Assembly: GCF_900103285.1 (NCBI RefSeq)
Contig: NZ_FNGS01000001.1
Location: 186,001 to 250,000 of the forward strand
DNA from: Siphonobacter aquaeclarae
GTDB lineage: Bacteria > Bacteroidota > Bacteroidia > Cytophagales > Spirosomataceae
Direction: 5' to 3'
DNA: 64,000 nucleotides
Shown here: positions 35,058 to 43,069 of the stretch, piece after piece
How positions within the stretch are numbered: position 1 is the first letter of the stretch
How the letters are laid out: every line of letters starts with the position of its first letter
The notes under the pieces: model-generated
The model's database searches: none
What the model saw: only the letters and a program-made list of their open reading frames with translations
What the model was told of the DNA's origin: nothing
Made by a program: the position numbers and the translations under genes

Positions 35058-36137
35058 CTAAAAATCTAGCAACGGAAGTACGACCGTAAACTCCGTCAAT
35101 CCCTGACTCACTTCCGGCAGTCGCCCCGACAAAATCCGGTACCGGTCTGTGATGTTGGCAAGGCCCGTGCCGGTCGACGGCATCGGGTTCGGAATCGGCT
35201 GCAGGTTGTTGATGACGTACAGCCAGTCGTCGTCCGCCGTTACCGTAATCCGCAGCGGCTGCGAGGCCGTCGCCACGTTGTGTTTGATGGCGTTTTCGAT
35301 CAGCAATTGCAGGGTAATCGGTGGAATGGCCCGTTTCCGGGCTTCGTCTCCAACGCCGATGGTCACCTGTACGTTTTCCCCGTGGCGGATGCGGATGAGG
35401 TAAAGATAGGCCTTTACAAACGCGAGCTCGTCGCCCAGTTGCACCAGATCCCGCTTGACATTCTGAATCATGTACCGGTACACGCGGGAGAGATTATCGA
35501 GAAACCGGGTGGCGACGGCCGGGTCATCGTTGATCAGCTCCGACAGCGTACTGAAGTTGTTGAACATGAAGTGCGGATCGAGCTGCAATTTGAGCGACTG
35601 CAACTCCGCCTGCATGGCTATTTCCTTCAGTTCCAGGGTTTTGACCCGAAGATCCGCTGCCTCCGACATCGAGGTCTTCCACCGTTGCAACAAAAAATAG
35701 CCGGTATGAACAGTACTCACGAGAATCGAGACCAGTACACTGACGACGAAAAACTGCCACAACTCCAGGCTTTCCTGCTGGCTGAAACAGCATTCCCCGT
35801 AAATAATCCGGAACACCAGGTCCTGAAAAACGAGCAGAAATACCACCGACACGACCGTCAGCGTCGTTTGCAGCAAAAACCGCCGGAGCGGAGAGCTCGT
35901 CCACGGCAGGCGTCTTTCCAACCAGTGGGCAATACCCGTGCTGACTTCGATAATCGCCCACCCCAGCAGCAGACTGAGGGCGATTTCAATCGCGAGGTCG
36001 GCGGCGCTGTGGTTGGCATATTCTTTCCATGACGGACTGAAAGGATTCATCAGAAACGCCAGGAAATAAATCAGCACGAATACCACCAGTACCAGGACCA
36101 GCCGGACGAACCGGTTGTATTTCTTCTCGTCGGACAT
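35058..36137 (-). CDS. LytS-type membrane sensor histidine kinase
   Basis: The 359-residue kinase has about four membrane helices in the first 150 residues. A coiled linker follows (LRVKTLELKEIAMQAELQSLK), then LDPHFMFNNFSTLSELI with the phospho-accepting His. The ATPase end contains PITLQLLIENAIKHNVA (N box) and GTGLANITDRYRILSG (G box). It follows the outer-membrane-factor gene after 25 bases on the same strand. The kinase and its LytTR partner are thus probably co-expressed with the efflux pump and may sense its substrate or membrane damage (inference). Confidence 0.93.
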   Translation of the reverse strand: MSDEKKYNRFVRLVLVLVVFVLIYFLAFLMNPFSPSWKEYANHSAADLAIEIALSLLLGWAIIEVSTGIAHWLERRLPWTSSPLRRFLLQTTLTVVSVVFLLVFQDLVFRIIYGECCFSQQESLELWQFFVVSVLVSILVSTVHTGYFLLQRWKTSMSEAADLRVKTLELKEIAMQAELQSLKLQLDPHFMFNNFSTLSELINDDPAVATRFLDNLSRVYRYMIQNVKRDLVQLGDELAFVKAYLYLIRIRHGENVQVTIGVGDEARKRAIPPITLQLLIENAIKHNVATASQPLRITVTADDDWLYVINNLQPIPNPMPSTGTGLANITDRYRILSGRLPEVSQGLTEFTVVLPLLDF

Positions 36138-36162
36138 GCGCTAAAAGTAGGGATTTCAGGAC

Positions 36163-37551
36163 CTATTTCCAGCCTCCGCCCATGGCCCGGTAGAGTTCAA
36201 CCCGGGCGACGGACAGGTCGCGCCGGAGTTGACTGGCCTGAAGCCGGGCCTGGAGGTAGTTGCTCTGAGCGGAAATCACTTCGAGGTAATTCGCCGAACC
36301 GGTCCGGAACAATACGCCGGCCGAGACAAGTCCTTCCCGCAGGGTATTTTCACGGTTCAGAGCCAGTTGGTACTGCTCCCTCGTTTTTTCGGCGACGGCC
36401 AGCGCATCGGATACTTGTGTATACCCTTCCAGAACGGTCTGGCGGAATTGATACACAGCCTTTTCCCTTTCCAGGAGCGCCTGTTCGTACTGCGTTTTGA
36501 GCTGGCGGCGCTGGAATACCGGCTGCGCCAGGCTGCCCGATAGCAGTCCGAAAATTGATCCCGGAACGGTAAACCAGTTGGACGTCCGGAAGGAGTTAAG
36601 ACCGCCCGATGCGGATATCGTCAGCGTCGGGTACATCTGCGCCTGGGTCACGCCGGTGCGGGCGTTCGCGGCGCGAAGGCTCCATTCGGCTGAGAGTACA
36701 TCCGGGCGTACCGAGAGGGCCGAAACGGGATACGCGCCAACAGGCGCCAGGTCGTCCGGCGTAGCAGGTTGCCGCCGGATACGCTCAGCATACTGCCCGG
36801 CCAGCAGACTAAGGGCATTTTCCTGCTGGAGGATACTCTGTTCGATCTGCGGCACGAGCTGGCGCGTTTGCTCCAGCTGTGCTCTCGCCTGCTGCACCGC
36901 CAGGGCATGGGTATCCCCGACGCGGAACTGTACCTCCGTGATGCGGAGGGTACTGTCGGCCAGAATCAGGCTGGACTCGGCGATGGCCCGCTGCTCGTCG
37001 AGCATCAAGAGGGTATAATAGCCGGTGGCGAGGTCTGCGACGAGCCGGGTTTGTACCGCTTTCCGGACTTCGCCGGCTTCAAACAAGCGTGAAACGGCTT
37101 CTTCCTTTTCTTTCCGGATACGGCCCCAGAGGTCAATTTCCCATGAAAAACCGAGGCTCGTCGTGAAATCATCGACGCTCCGGGAGCCGATAAACTGTTC
37201 GTTTCCGATGCCGGCGAGGCTATTGCGGGACGAAATATTCCGGTTGGCCGTCAGCTGCGCCGTGAGCTCCGGGAAGTAGCCGAGGCGTACGCGTTTCAGC
37301 GTCGTGCGGGCAATTTCCGTATTCGCCGCGGCGATTTTCAGGTTGTTATTCTGCCGGAGGGCGGAGTCAATCAGCGTCACGAGCCCTTCGTTCCGAAAAA
37401 AATCATGGAGGTTGGGAAGCCGGACGCTGTCGGCTGCCGGCCCGTTCCGGAACCGCTCGGGCAGTGCCAGATCGGGGCGTTTATAGTCCTTCCCCACGCG
37501 GCACCCGGCGAGCGCCGCGAGGAGAAACAGGACAGTCAGTCGGGTTTTCAT
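36163..37551 (-). CDS. outer membrane factor lipoprotein of an RND efflux system (NodT/OprM type)
   Basis: The 462-residue lipoprotein (Cys at about residue 17, LAGCRVGKDYKRP) has the GxxYxRP opening of NodT/OprM proteins. It shows the duplicated long-helix plan: QNNNLKIAAANTEIARTTLKRV, QVRLVADLATGYYTLL-type segments, then QAQMYPTLTISASGG in the second repeat. It forms the trimeric exit duct with the RND pump. The start codon overlaps the pump stop by 4 bases (ATGA). Gene order is adaptor, pump, duct, followed by the two-component genes. Confidence 0.94.
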   Translation of the reverse strand: MKTRLTVLFLLAALAGCRVGKDYKRPDLALPERFRNGPAADSVRLPNLHDFFRNEGLVTLIDSALRQNNNLKIAAANTEIARTTLKRVRLGYFPELTAQLTANRNISSRNSLAGIGNEQFIGSRSVDDFTTSLGFSWEIDLWGRIRKEKEEAVSRLFEAGEVRKAVQTRLVADLATGYYTLLMLDEQRAIAESSLILADSTLRITEVQFRVGDTHALAVQQARAQLEQTRQLVPQIEQSILQQENALSLLAGQYAERIRRQPATPDDLAPVGAYPVSALSVRPDVLSAEWSLRAANARTGVTQAQMYPTLTISASGGLNSFRTSNWFTVPGSIFGLLSGSLAQPVFQRRQLKTQYEQALLEREKAVYQFRQTVLEGYTQVSDALAVAEKTREQYQLALNRENTLREGLVSAGVLFRTGSANYLEVISAQSNYLQARLQASQLRRDLSVARVELYRAMGGGWK

Positions 37552-40500
37552 ACAGGTTGTGGCTTGGGAGCCGGCTTGCGGCTCACTTTCTCCTGGAGAG
37601 TTTGGAAAACAATGAACAGAACGGGAATGAAAAACAACCCGAGCAGTACGCCGGTGATCATCCCGCCGGCAGCGCCGGTACTGATGGAGCGGTTGCCGAC
37701 TGCCGACGGGCCGGTGGCGATCGTCAGCGGCAATAGTCCCGCTACAAACGCCAGAGACGTCATCAGAATCGGGCGGAGCCGCTGCCGCGCGCCTTCGAGC
37801 GCCGCCTGTACCACCGGCATGCCTTCTTTGCGGGCCCTGAGGGCAAACTCGACAATCAGGATGGCGTTTTTCGCCAATAATCCGACCAGCATGATCAACC
37901 CTACCTGTACGTAGATGTTATTGGTAATACCGGTTGCCCCGATGGCGAGATATACCCCCAAAAGGCCCGTTGGGATGGAAAAGATCACCGCCAGCGGGAG
38001 CAAATAGCTTTCATACTGTGCTGCAAGCAGGAAGTACGTAAACAGCACGCACAGCCCGAAAATGAACAGGGTCTGGCCGCCGGAGCGCTTTTCTTCCCGG
38101 CTGAGCCCGCTCCATTCGTATCCGTAGTTCGAAGGAAGTTTCCGGCTCAGGATTTCCTCCGCCGCTGCCATGGCCTGGCTGTTGCTGTAGCCGGGGGCAG
38201 GCAGGAGGTTGATCGTGATGCTGTTGTACAGGTTATACCGGTTGACGACTTCCGGGCCGTATACTTTCCGAAGGTGTACCAGCGTACCGACGGGAATCAT
38301 CGCCCCGGTATTGTTTTTGACAAATACCTGGTTGAGCGACTGTTCGTCCATGCGGTAGCTTCCTTCCGACTTGATATTCACGCGGTAGAACTTCCCGAAC
38401 CGGACAAAGTCACCCGCCTGCGCACCCCCGTAAAAGAGTTGCAGCGTGGTCAGTACCTCCCGCGGGGTGGTTCCCAGCTGGTATGCCTTGTCTTCGTTGA
38501 CCTCCACTTCAAATTGCGGGAAGTCGCTCCGGAACGTCGTAAATGCTGCACCAACCGACGGCTGTTTGCTGAACGCTTCGATGAGGCTGTTTGCCGTCTG
38601 ACTGAAAACACCCAGGTCGCCGCCGGCTTTGTCCTGCAATACCAGCTCGGCGCCGCTCACGCTCCCGAAACCTTCGACGGGCGGGGAGCGGAAAAGGCTC
38701 AGCTCGCCGTCTTTGACAGAAGCAAGGCGCTCGTTCATCGCCACGATCACCTGGTCCATATCCTGTATTTCGCCGCGGTCTTCTGTCGCTTTGAGTCGGA
38801 TGAAGCCGATGCCGTAGGAAGGTCCCGCGCTGTTGCTCAGGATGTTAAAGCCGGAAACGCTCGTCACCATTTCTACTTCGGGCATATGGCGGAGAGCGCT
38901 GTCGATTCGGGTGATCGACCGCGTTGTAAACTTCAGGTTCGTCCCCGCCGGAAGGGCGAGGGAGTACATCACAAAACGGTCGTCTTCTTCCGGGACGAAG
39001 GCTTTCGGGGACTCGTTCATCAGCCAGAAAGCCAGGACGGAAATCGCTCCGAGGCCGCTGAGCGCGAGGATTTTTCGTTTCGACAGGAAGCGAACCGCGC
39101 CGATGTAGCGGCCGGTCAGCTGATCGAACCCGGCGTTGAATGCCGTGAAAAACCGCCCGGCTATTCCTTTGTGCTGCGCATGGCCGCTTTTCAGGAATAG
39201 CGCACACAGGGCGGGGCTGAGCGTCAGCGCGTTGAGTGCCGAAATCAGGATCGCGATGGCCAGGGTGAAGGCAAACTGCCGGTAAAAAATACCCGCCGGC
39301 CCTTCCATAAACCCGACTGGCAGAAATACCGCCGACATCACCAGCGTAATCGAAATAATAGCGCCTGTGATTTCGCCCATCGCGGCGTGTACCGCTTCGC
39401 GCGGTTCGTATTCGCCTTCGGATAGTTTGGCGTGTACGGCTTCGACGACGACAATCGCGTCATCCACCACAATACCAATCGCCAGTACCAGAGCAAAAAG
39501 CGTTAATACATTGACTGTGAAGCCAATCAGCGACAGGAAAAAGAACGTCCCGATAATGGCGACAGGTACGGCGATGGCCGGAATGAGCGTCGACCGAAAG
39601 TCCTGCAAAAAGATAAACACCACGATAAAGACCAGCACAAAGGCCTCTACGAGCGTCTTTTTTACCTGATCGATCGATTGATCCAGGCGTTCTTTCACGC
39701 TTTGAATCACCCGGTACTCAACGCCTTTCGGAAACCGGGTACTGAACTCATCGAGGCGGTTCCGCACTTCGGTGGCAATCTGGTTGGCGTTTGACCCGGC
39801 TGTTTGCTGAATACCCAGCGTGACCGCCGGGAAGCCGTCTTCCTTGTTGTCCGAATCGTAAAACGCCGCTCCGAATTCCACCCGCGCTACATCCCGGAGG
39901 CGCAGCATCGAGCCGTCTGAATTGGCTTTGAGTACTATCCGCTCGTATTCTTCCGGCTGGTTCAGTTTGCCTTTGTACTTCACGACATACTGCAACGGCG
40001 CATCTGACTCCTCACCGAGCTTGCCCGGCGATGCTTCGAGGCTGCTGTTGGCGATGGCATTCTCCACATCCTGAGGTACTAATCTGTGTACCGTCAGCTT
40101 CTGCGGATCGAGCCAGATACGCATGGAGTAGTCTTTTCCTCCGAACAACTGCACGTTACCGATACCCTGAATCCGCTTCAGGCTCGGGATGACGTTGATT
40201 TTGGTATAGTTCTGCAGAAATACTTCATCATACTTCTCCGGATCGTGGCTCACGATGTTGAAGTACATGATGTTGCTGTTCTGCTGCTTGGAGGTCGTGA
40301 TACCGGCCCGGATCACCTCCGCCGGTATCAGGCTGTTGGCCTGCGCGACCCGGTTCTGCACGTTTACGGCGGCCTGGTCCGGGTTGATACCCTGCCGGAA
40401 AACGACCTGAATGGAGAAGGAGCCGTCGCTTCCCGCTGACGACGTCATGTACTGCATGTTTTCCACCCCGTTGATGGCTTCTTCGAGCGGGGTAATGACC

Positions 40501-40679
40501 GAGCGGGTTACGCTTTCGCTGTTTCCGCCCGGGTAGGCGCCGGAGACGAAGACCGTCGGCGGCGCGATATCAGGGAATTGTGTGACCGGAAGCCGGGACA
40601 GGCTCACAAGTCCCAGCAGTACGAGCACGATGGAGATCACCGTGGCCAGTACCGGTCGGTCGATAATGGTTTTCAGCAT
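37548..40679 (-). CDS. RND multidrug efflux pump (AcrB/HAE1 family)
   Basis: The 1043-residue inner-membrane pump opens with the family's MLKTIIDRPVLATVISIVLV. It contains VSGAYPGGNSESVTRSVITP, the proton-relay Asp pair in AIGIVVDDAIVVVEAVHAKL (TM4), and the late motif GLIMLVGLLAKNAILIVEFA. Length and spacing are normal for a homotrimeric drug pump of the HAE1 group, not the metal group. It lies 5 bases after the adaptor gene and overlaps the outer-membrane-factor gene. The range of drugs exported cannot be predicted. Confidence 0.96.
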   Translation of the reverse strand: MLKTIIDRPVLATVISIVLVLLGLVSLSRLPVTQFPDIAPPTVFVSGAYPGGNSESVTRSVITPLEEAINGVENMQYMTSSAGSDGSFSIQVVFRQGINPDQAAVNVQNRVAQANSLIPAEVIRAGITTSKQQNSNIMYFNIVSHDPEKYDEVFLQNYTKINVIPSLKRIQGIGNVQLFGGKDYSMRIWLDPQKLTVHRLVPQDVENAIANSSLEASPGKLGEESDAPLQYVVKYKGKLNQPEEYERIVLKANSDGSMLRLRDVARVEFGAAFYDSDNKEDGFPAVTLGIQQTAGSNANQIATEVRNRLDEFSTRFPKGVEYRVIQSVKERLDQSIDQVKKTLVEAFVLVFIVVFIFLQDFRSTLIPAIAVPVAIIGTFFFLSLIGFTVNVLTLFALVLAIGIVVDDAIVVVEAVHAKLSEGEYEPREAVHAAMGEITGAIISITLVMSAVFLPVGFMEGPAGIFYRQFAFTLAIAILISALNALTLSPALCALFLKSGHAQHKGIAGRFFTAFNAGFDQLTGRYIGAVRFLSKRKILALSGLGAISVLAFWLMNESPKAFVPEEDDRFVMYSLALPAGTNLKFTTRSITRIDSALRHMPEVEMVTSVSGFNILSNSAGPSYGIGFIRLKATEDRGEIQDMDQVIVAMNERLASVKDGELSLFRSPPVEGFGSVSGAELVLQDKAGGDLGVFSQTANSLIEAFSKQPSVGAAFTTFRSDFPQFEVEVNEDKAYQLGTTPREVLTTLQLFYGGAQAGDFVRFGKFYRVNIKSEGSYRMDEQSLNQVFVKNNTGAMIPVGTLVHLRKVYGPEVVNRYNLYNSITINLLPAPGYSNSQAMAAAEEILSRKLPSNYGYEWSGLSREEKRSGGQTLFIFGLCVLFTYFLLAAQYESYLLPLAVIFSIPTGLLGVYLAIGATGITNNIYVQVGLIMLVGLLAKNAILIVEFALRARKEGMPVVQAALEGARQRLRPILMTSLAFVAGLLPLTIATGPSAVGNRSISTGAAGGMITGVLLGLFFIPVLFIVFQTLQEKVSRKPAPKPQPV

Positions 40680-40684
40680 GGCTT

Positions 40685-41812
40685 TTACTCTTTTGTGGCG
40701 ACGGGCTGGAAGGATTCGCCTTCGGTGACGGTGGTTACTTCTGCGGAAATGATGCGGTCGCCCGGCTTCAGGCCGCTTTCAACGACATAATGGTCTCCGC
40801 TTTTGCCGGCGATGCGCAGGGCTACCCGTTCGGCTTTATTACCGGGACCAACGCGAAAGGCGAAGATCTTGTCCTGCATGTCTACCGTTGCACGCGTAGG
40901 CACCAGCAGGGCATGTGCCCGGGTTTCCGGCAGGGAAATACGGCCGGTATTGCCGGAGCGGAGCAGGAAGGCCGGGTTTTTGAAAACGGCCCGCACGCCG
41001 ATCGCGCCCGTCTGGGTATCAAACTGCCCGTCGATCAACTGGATATGCCCGGGATGCGGGTATTTGGTTCCGTCGGCCAGCACCAGGTCTACCGGCGGCA
41101 GCTGTGCCACGACTTTCGGAAGCGGAACATCCGGACGGCGGCTGCTGAGGCGGAGAAAGTCTTTTTCAGACAGCGAAAAATAGGCATATACCTCGCTGAT
41201 GTCTGTCAGTTGCGTCAATGCCTGCGCATCCGTTTTCGACGCCAGGTTACCCACCCGGCGCGGAATGCGGCCGACATAGCCGCTCACCGGAGCCCGCAGA
41301 ACAGTAAAGCCGACATTAATCCGTGCAGATTCCACCGCTGCCTGTTGCTGGGCGACGTTGGCCTCCGCGTTTTCCAGCGCTGCTTTGGCTGCCTTTAGCG
41401 GAAATTCGGAGCTGACACGGTTGCGTACGAGTTCGGTTTGTTTCTCTACCTCGAGCGAGGCGCTTTTCAGCGCGGCGCGGGCGGCGCTGAGGTTGGCCTG
41501 TGCCGTGTGCAGCGCCTCGCTATAGGGCGCGTCTGCGATTTTGAACAAAGGCTGTCCCTGGCGGACATAGGCGCCTTCCTCGATAAAAATCTTTTCGAGG
41601 TAGCCGTCGACCTGCGGACGGATGTCCACGTTCACACGCCCTTCAATACGGGCGGGGTAATCGGCATGAAGCGTGACGGACTGCTCGGCAAGGGTAAGCA
41701 CAGGACGTTTGGCAACGGTTTGTTCCTGAGGGGCTTCTTTTCCTTTCAACGTACATCCGGTCAGGCTGAGGGCGAGGCCCAGAGCAAGGTACTGTTTCAG
41801 TGGGAGGTTCAT
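40685..41812 (-). CDS. periplasmic adaptor (membrane fusion) lipoprotein of the RND system
   Basis: The 375-residue lipoprotein has Cys at about residue 20 (LSLTGCTLKG). The lipoyl-like part reads VNVDIRPQVDGYLEKIFIEEGAYVRQGQPLFKI, followed by an alpha-hairpin coiled coil (ALHTAQANLSAARAALKSASLEVEKQTELV). The closing lipoyl half is INVGFTVLRAPVSGYVGRIP, and a beta-barrel domain follows. It bridges the pump and the outer-membrane duct. It is the first gene of the operon. The 198-base spacer to the divergent reductase gene must hold both promoters. Confidence 0.94.
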   Translation of the reverse strand: MNLPLKQYLALGLALSLTGCTLKGKEAPQEQTVAKRPVLTLAEQSVTLHADYPARIEGRVNVDIRPQVDGYLEKIFIEEGAYVRQGQPLFKIADAPYSEALHTAQANLSAARAALKSASLEVEKQTELVRNRVSSEFPLKAAKAALENAEANVAQQQAAVESARINVGFTVLRAPVSGYVGRIPRRVGNLASKTDAQALTQLTDISEVYAYFSLSEKDFLRLSSRRPDVPLPKVVAQLPPVDLVLADGTKYPHPGHIQLIDGQFDTQTGAIGVRAVFKNPAFLLRSGNTGRISLPETRAHALLVPTRATVDMQDKIFAFRVGPGNKAERVALRIAGKSGDHYVVESGLKPGDRIISAEVTTVTEGESFQPVATKE

Positions 41813-42010
41813 GGCTTTTGGGAATCAGGCCACAAAATTGGACCAACGCCCCTGAAAGGGGAAGCGAAAACTGCCCGAACCGGAAGAGATCACAGCCGAA
41901 CCGCCGGCCGCGCAGGCCGAAGCGGAGCGGTTTTCCCTGCTTTCGTTTTCGTACAATCCGGCGGACGCGGCGTGTCTGAATTTTGTCCCGAACAAAAAAC
42001 AAAACAGACC

Positions 42011-42883
42011 ATGAACACGCTTTTGATCACCGGAGCAACCGGTACCATCGGATCCGAACTCGCCCGTCAACTTTCTGCCCGCGGAGCCTCTTTCCGGGCG
42101 CTGGTCCGTACCCTTGATGCCCGTGCCGCCCAATTGGCAGCATTGCCGGGCGCCGAGGTAGTTGTCGGCGACTTCCGTGATTCCTCAAGCCTCCACGCCG
42201 CACTGGAAGGTATCGAAAAAGCATTTCTGCTGACGCATTCGTCTGAAGAGGCGGAAGCCCATCAACTCGCCTTCGTCCGGGCGGCGAAGGAAGCGGGCGT
42301 GCAGCATGTCGTGAAGCTGTCGCAACTGGCGGCGGCGGCTGACTCGCCGGTTCGTTTTCTCCGTTACCACGCCCGGGTCGAAGAAGCACTGCGTGATTCC
42401 GGGATGGACTGGACCTTTCTCCGCCCGAATCTCTTCATGCAGGCATTGCTGGGTTTCCGCCAGTTGATCGCGGAAAAAGGTGTGTTTTTCGCGACGGCTG
42501 GAGACGCTCCGGTCAGCCTGATCGATATCCGGGACATAGCCGCCGTAGCTGCCGAAGCGCTCACGACCTCCGGCCATGAAGGAAAGACATACGACCTGAC
42601 CGGACCGGAACCGCTGACACACGGCCGGCTGGCAGAGATCCTCTCCGAAGAGCTGGGAAAACCGGTTCACTACATCAACGTGACCGAAGACGAGTTACTT
42701 CCCGGACTACTTGCGGCGGGATTTCCGGAGTGGCAGGCGGAAGGCCTTCTGGAAGACTACGCCCATTATGCCAGGGGTGAAGCATCCGGGGTATCTCCCG
42801 CCGTACAGCACGTAACGGGGGTACCGGCCCGTACTTTCCGTGCTTTCGTGGCGGAAACGACCACACTGTTTTCCGGGAAGTAA
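42011..42883 (+). CDS. NmrA-like NAD(P)-binding reductase (atypical SDR)
   Basis: The 290-residue protein has the N-terminal Rossmann motif LLITGATGTIGSELARQLSARG, typical of NmrA/QorB-type atypical short-chain dehydrogenases. It continues with VVVGDFRDSSSLHAALEGIEKAFLL, VVKLSQLAAAADS and the DWTFLRPNLFMQ block. The family includes NAD(P)H:quinone oxidoreductases and redox-sensing regulators, and the substrate is not known. The true start is the ATG of MNTLLITG; the longer open frame runs through the divergent adaptor gene and is not coding. It diverges from the RND operon, so the two may share a stress response (inference). A hairpin follows the stop. Confidence 0.9.
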   Translation: MNTLLITGATGTIGSELARQLSARGASFRALVRTLDARAAQLAALPGAEVVVGDFRDSSSLHAALEGIEKAFLLTHSSEEAEAHQLAFVRAAKEAGVQHVVKLSQLAAAADSPVRFLRYHARVEEALRDSGMDWTFLRPNLFMQALLGFRQLIAEKGVFFATAGDAPVSLIDIRDIAAVAAEALTTSGHEGKTYDLTGPEPLTHGRLAEILSEELGKPVHYINVTEDELLPGLLAAGFPEWQAEGLLEDYAHYARGEASGVSPAVQHVTGVPARTFRAFVAETTTLFSGK

Positions 42884-42894
42884 CCCTTACCGGT

Positions 42895-42930
42895 ATAGCC
42901 TGGAAGAGCTGTCCGGCTCTTCCAGGCTAT
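42895..42930. terminator. long perfect hairpin after the NmrA-like gene
   Basis: A perfect 15-bp stem (42895-42909 with 42916-42930, ATAGCCTGGAAGAGC on the left) has a 6-base loop and lies 12 bases after the stop. No T-run follows, so it is not a textbook rho-independent terminator. It may protect the mRNA end or belong to a repeat family. Confidence 0.6.
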
Positions 42931-43001
42931 CAATGGATCACTAGTCAAAAACAGGTATATTGCCGTAAGAACCTTTCCCCGGAAAGATCGAACAAAATTG
43001 A

Positions 43002-43040
43002 TTCTATAGTTTGACAGAATAACGGCGTCAGACTATAGAA
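43002..43040. promoter_or_regulatory. operator-like dyad upstream of the TPR sensor kinase
   Basis: TTCTATAGTTTGAC (43002-43015) is the reverse complement of GTCAGACTATAGAA (43027-43040) except at one base, with an 11-base spacer. The dyad ends 30 bases before the kinase ATG. It could be an operator for a dimeric regulator overlapping the promoter or early leader, or a hairpin in the 5' leader. No T-run follows. Confidence 0.55.
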
Positions 43041-43069
43041 ATAGTTCCTTTCAACACCTGACTGAACGT

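Noticed and set aside
43002-43040. insertion-sequence terminal repeats
   Set aside because: The arms are 11 bases apart with no transposase or target duplication. An operator or leader hairpin fits better.
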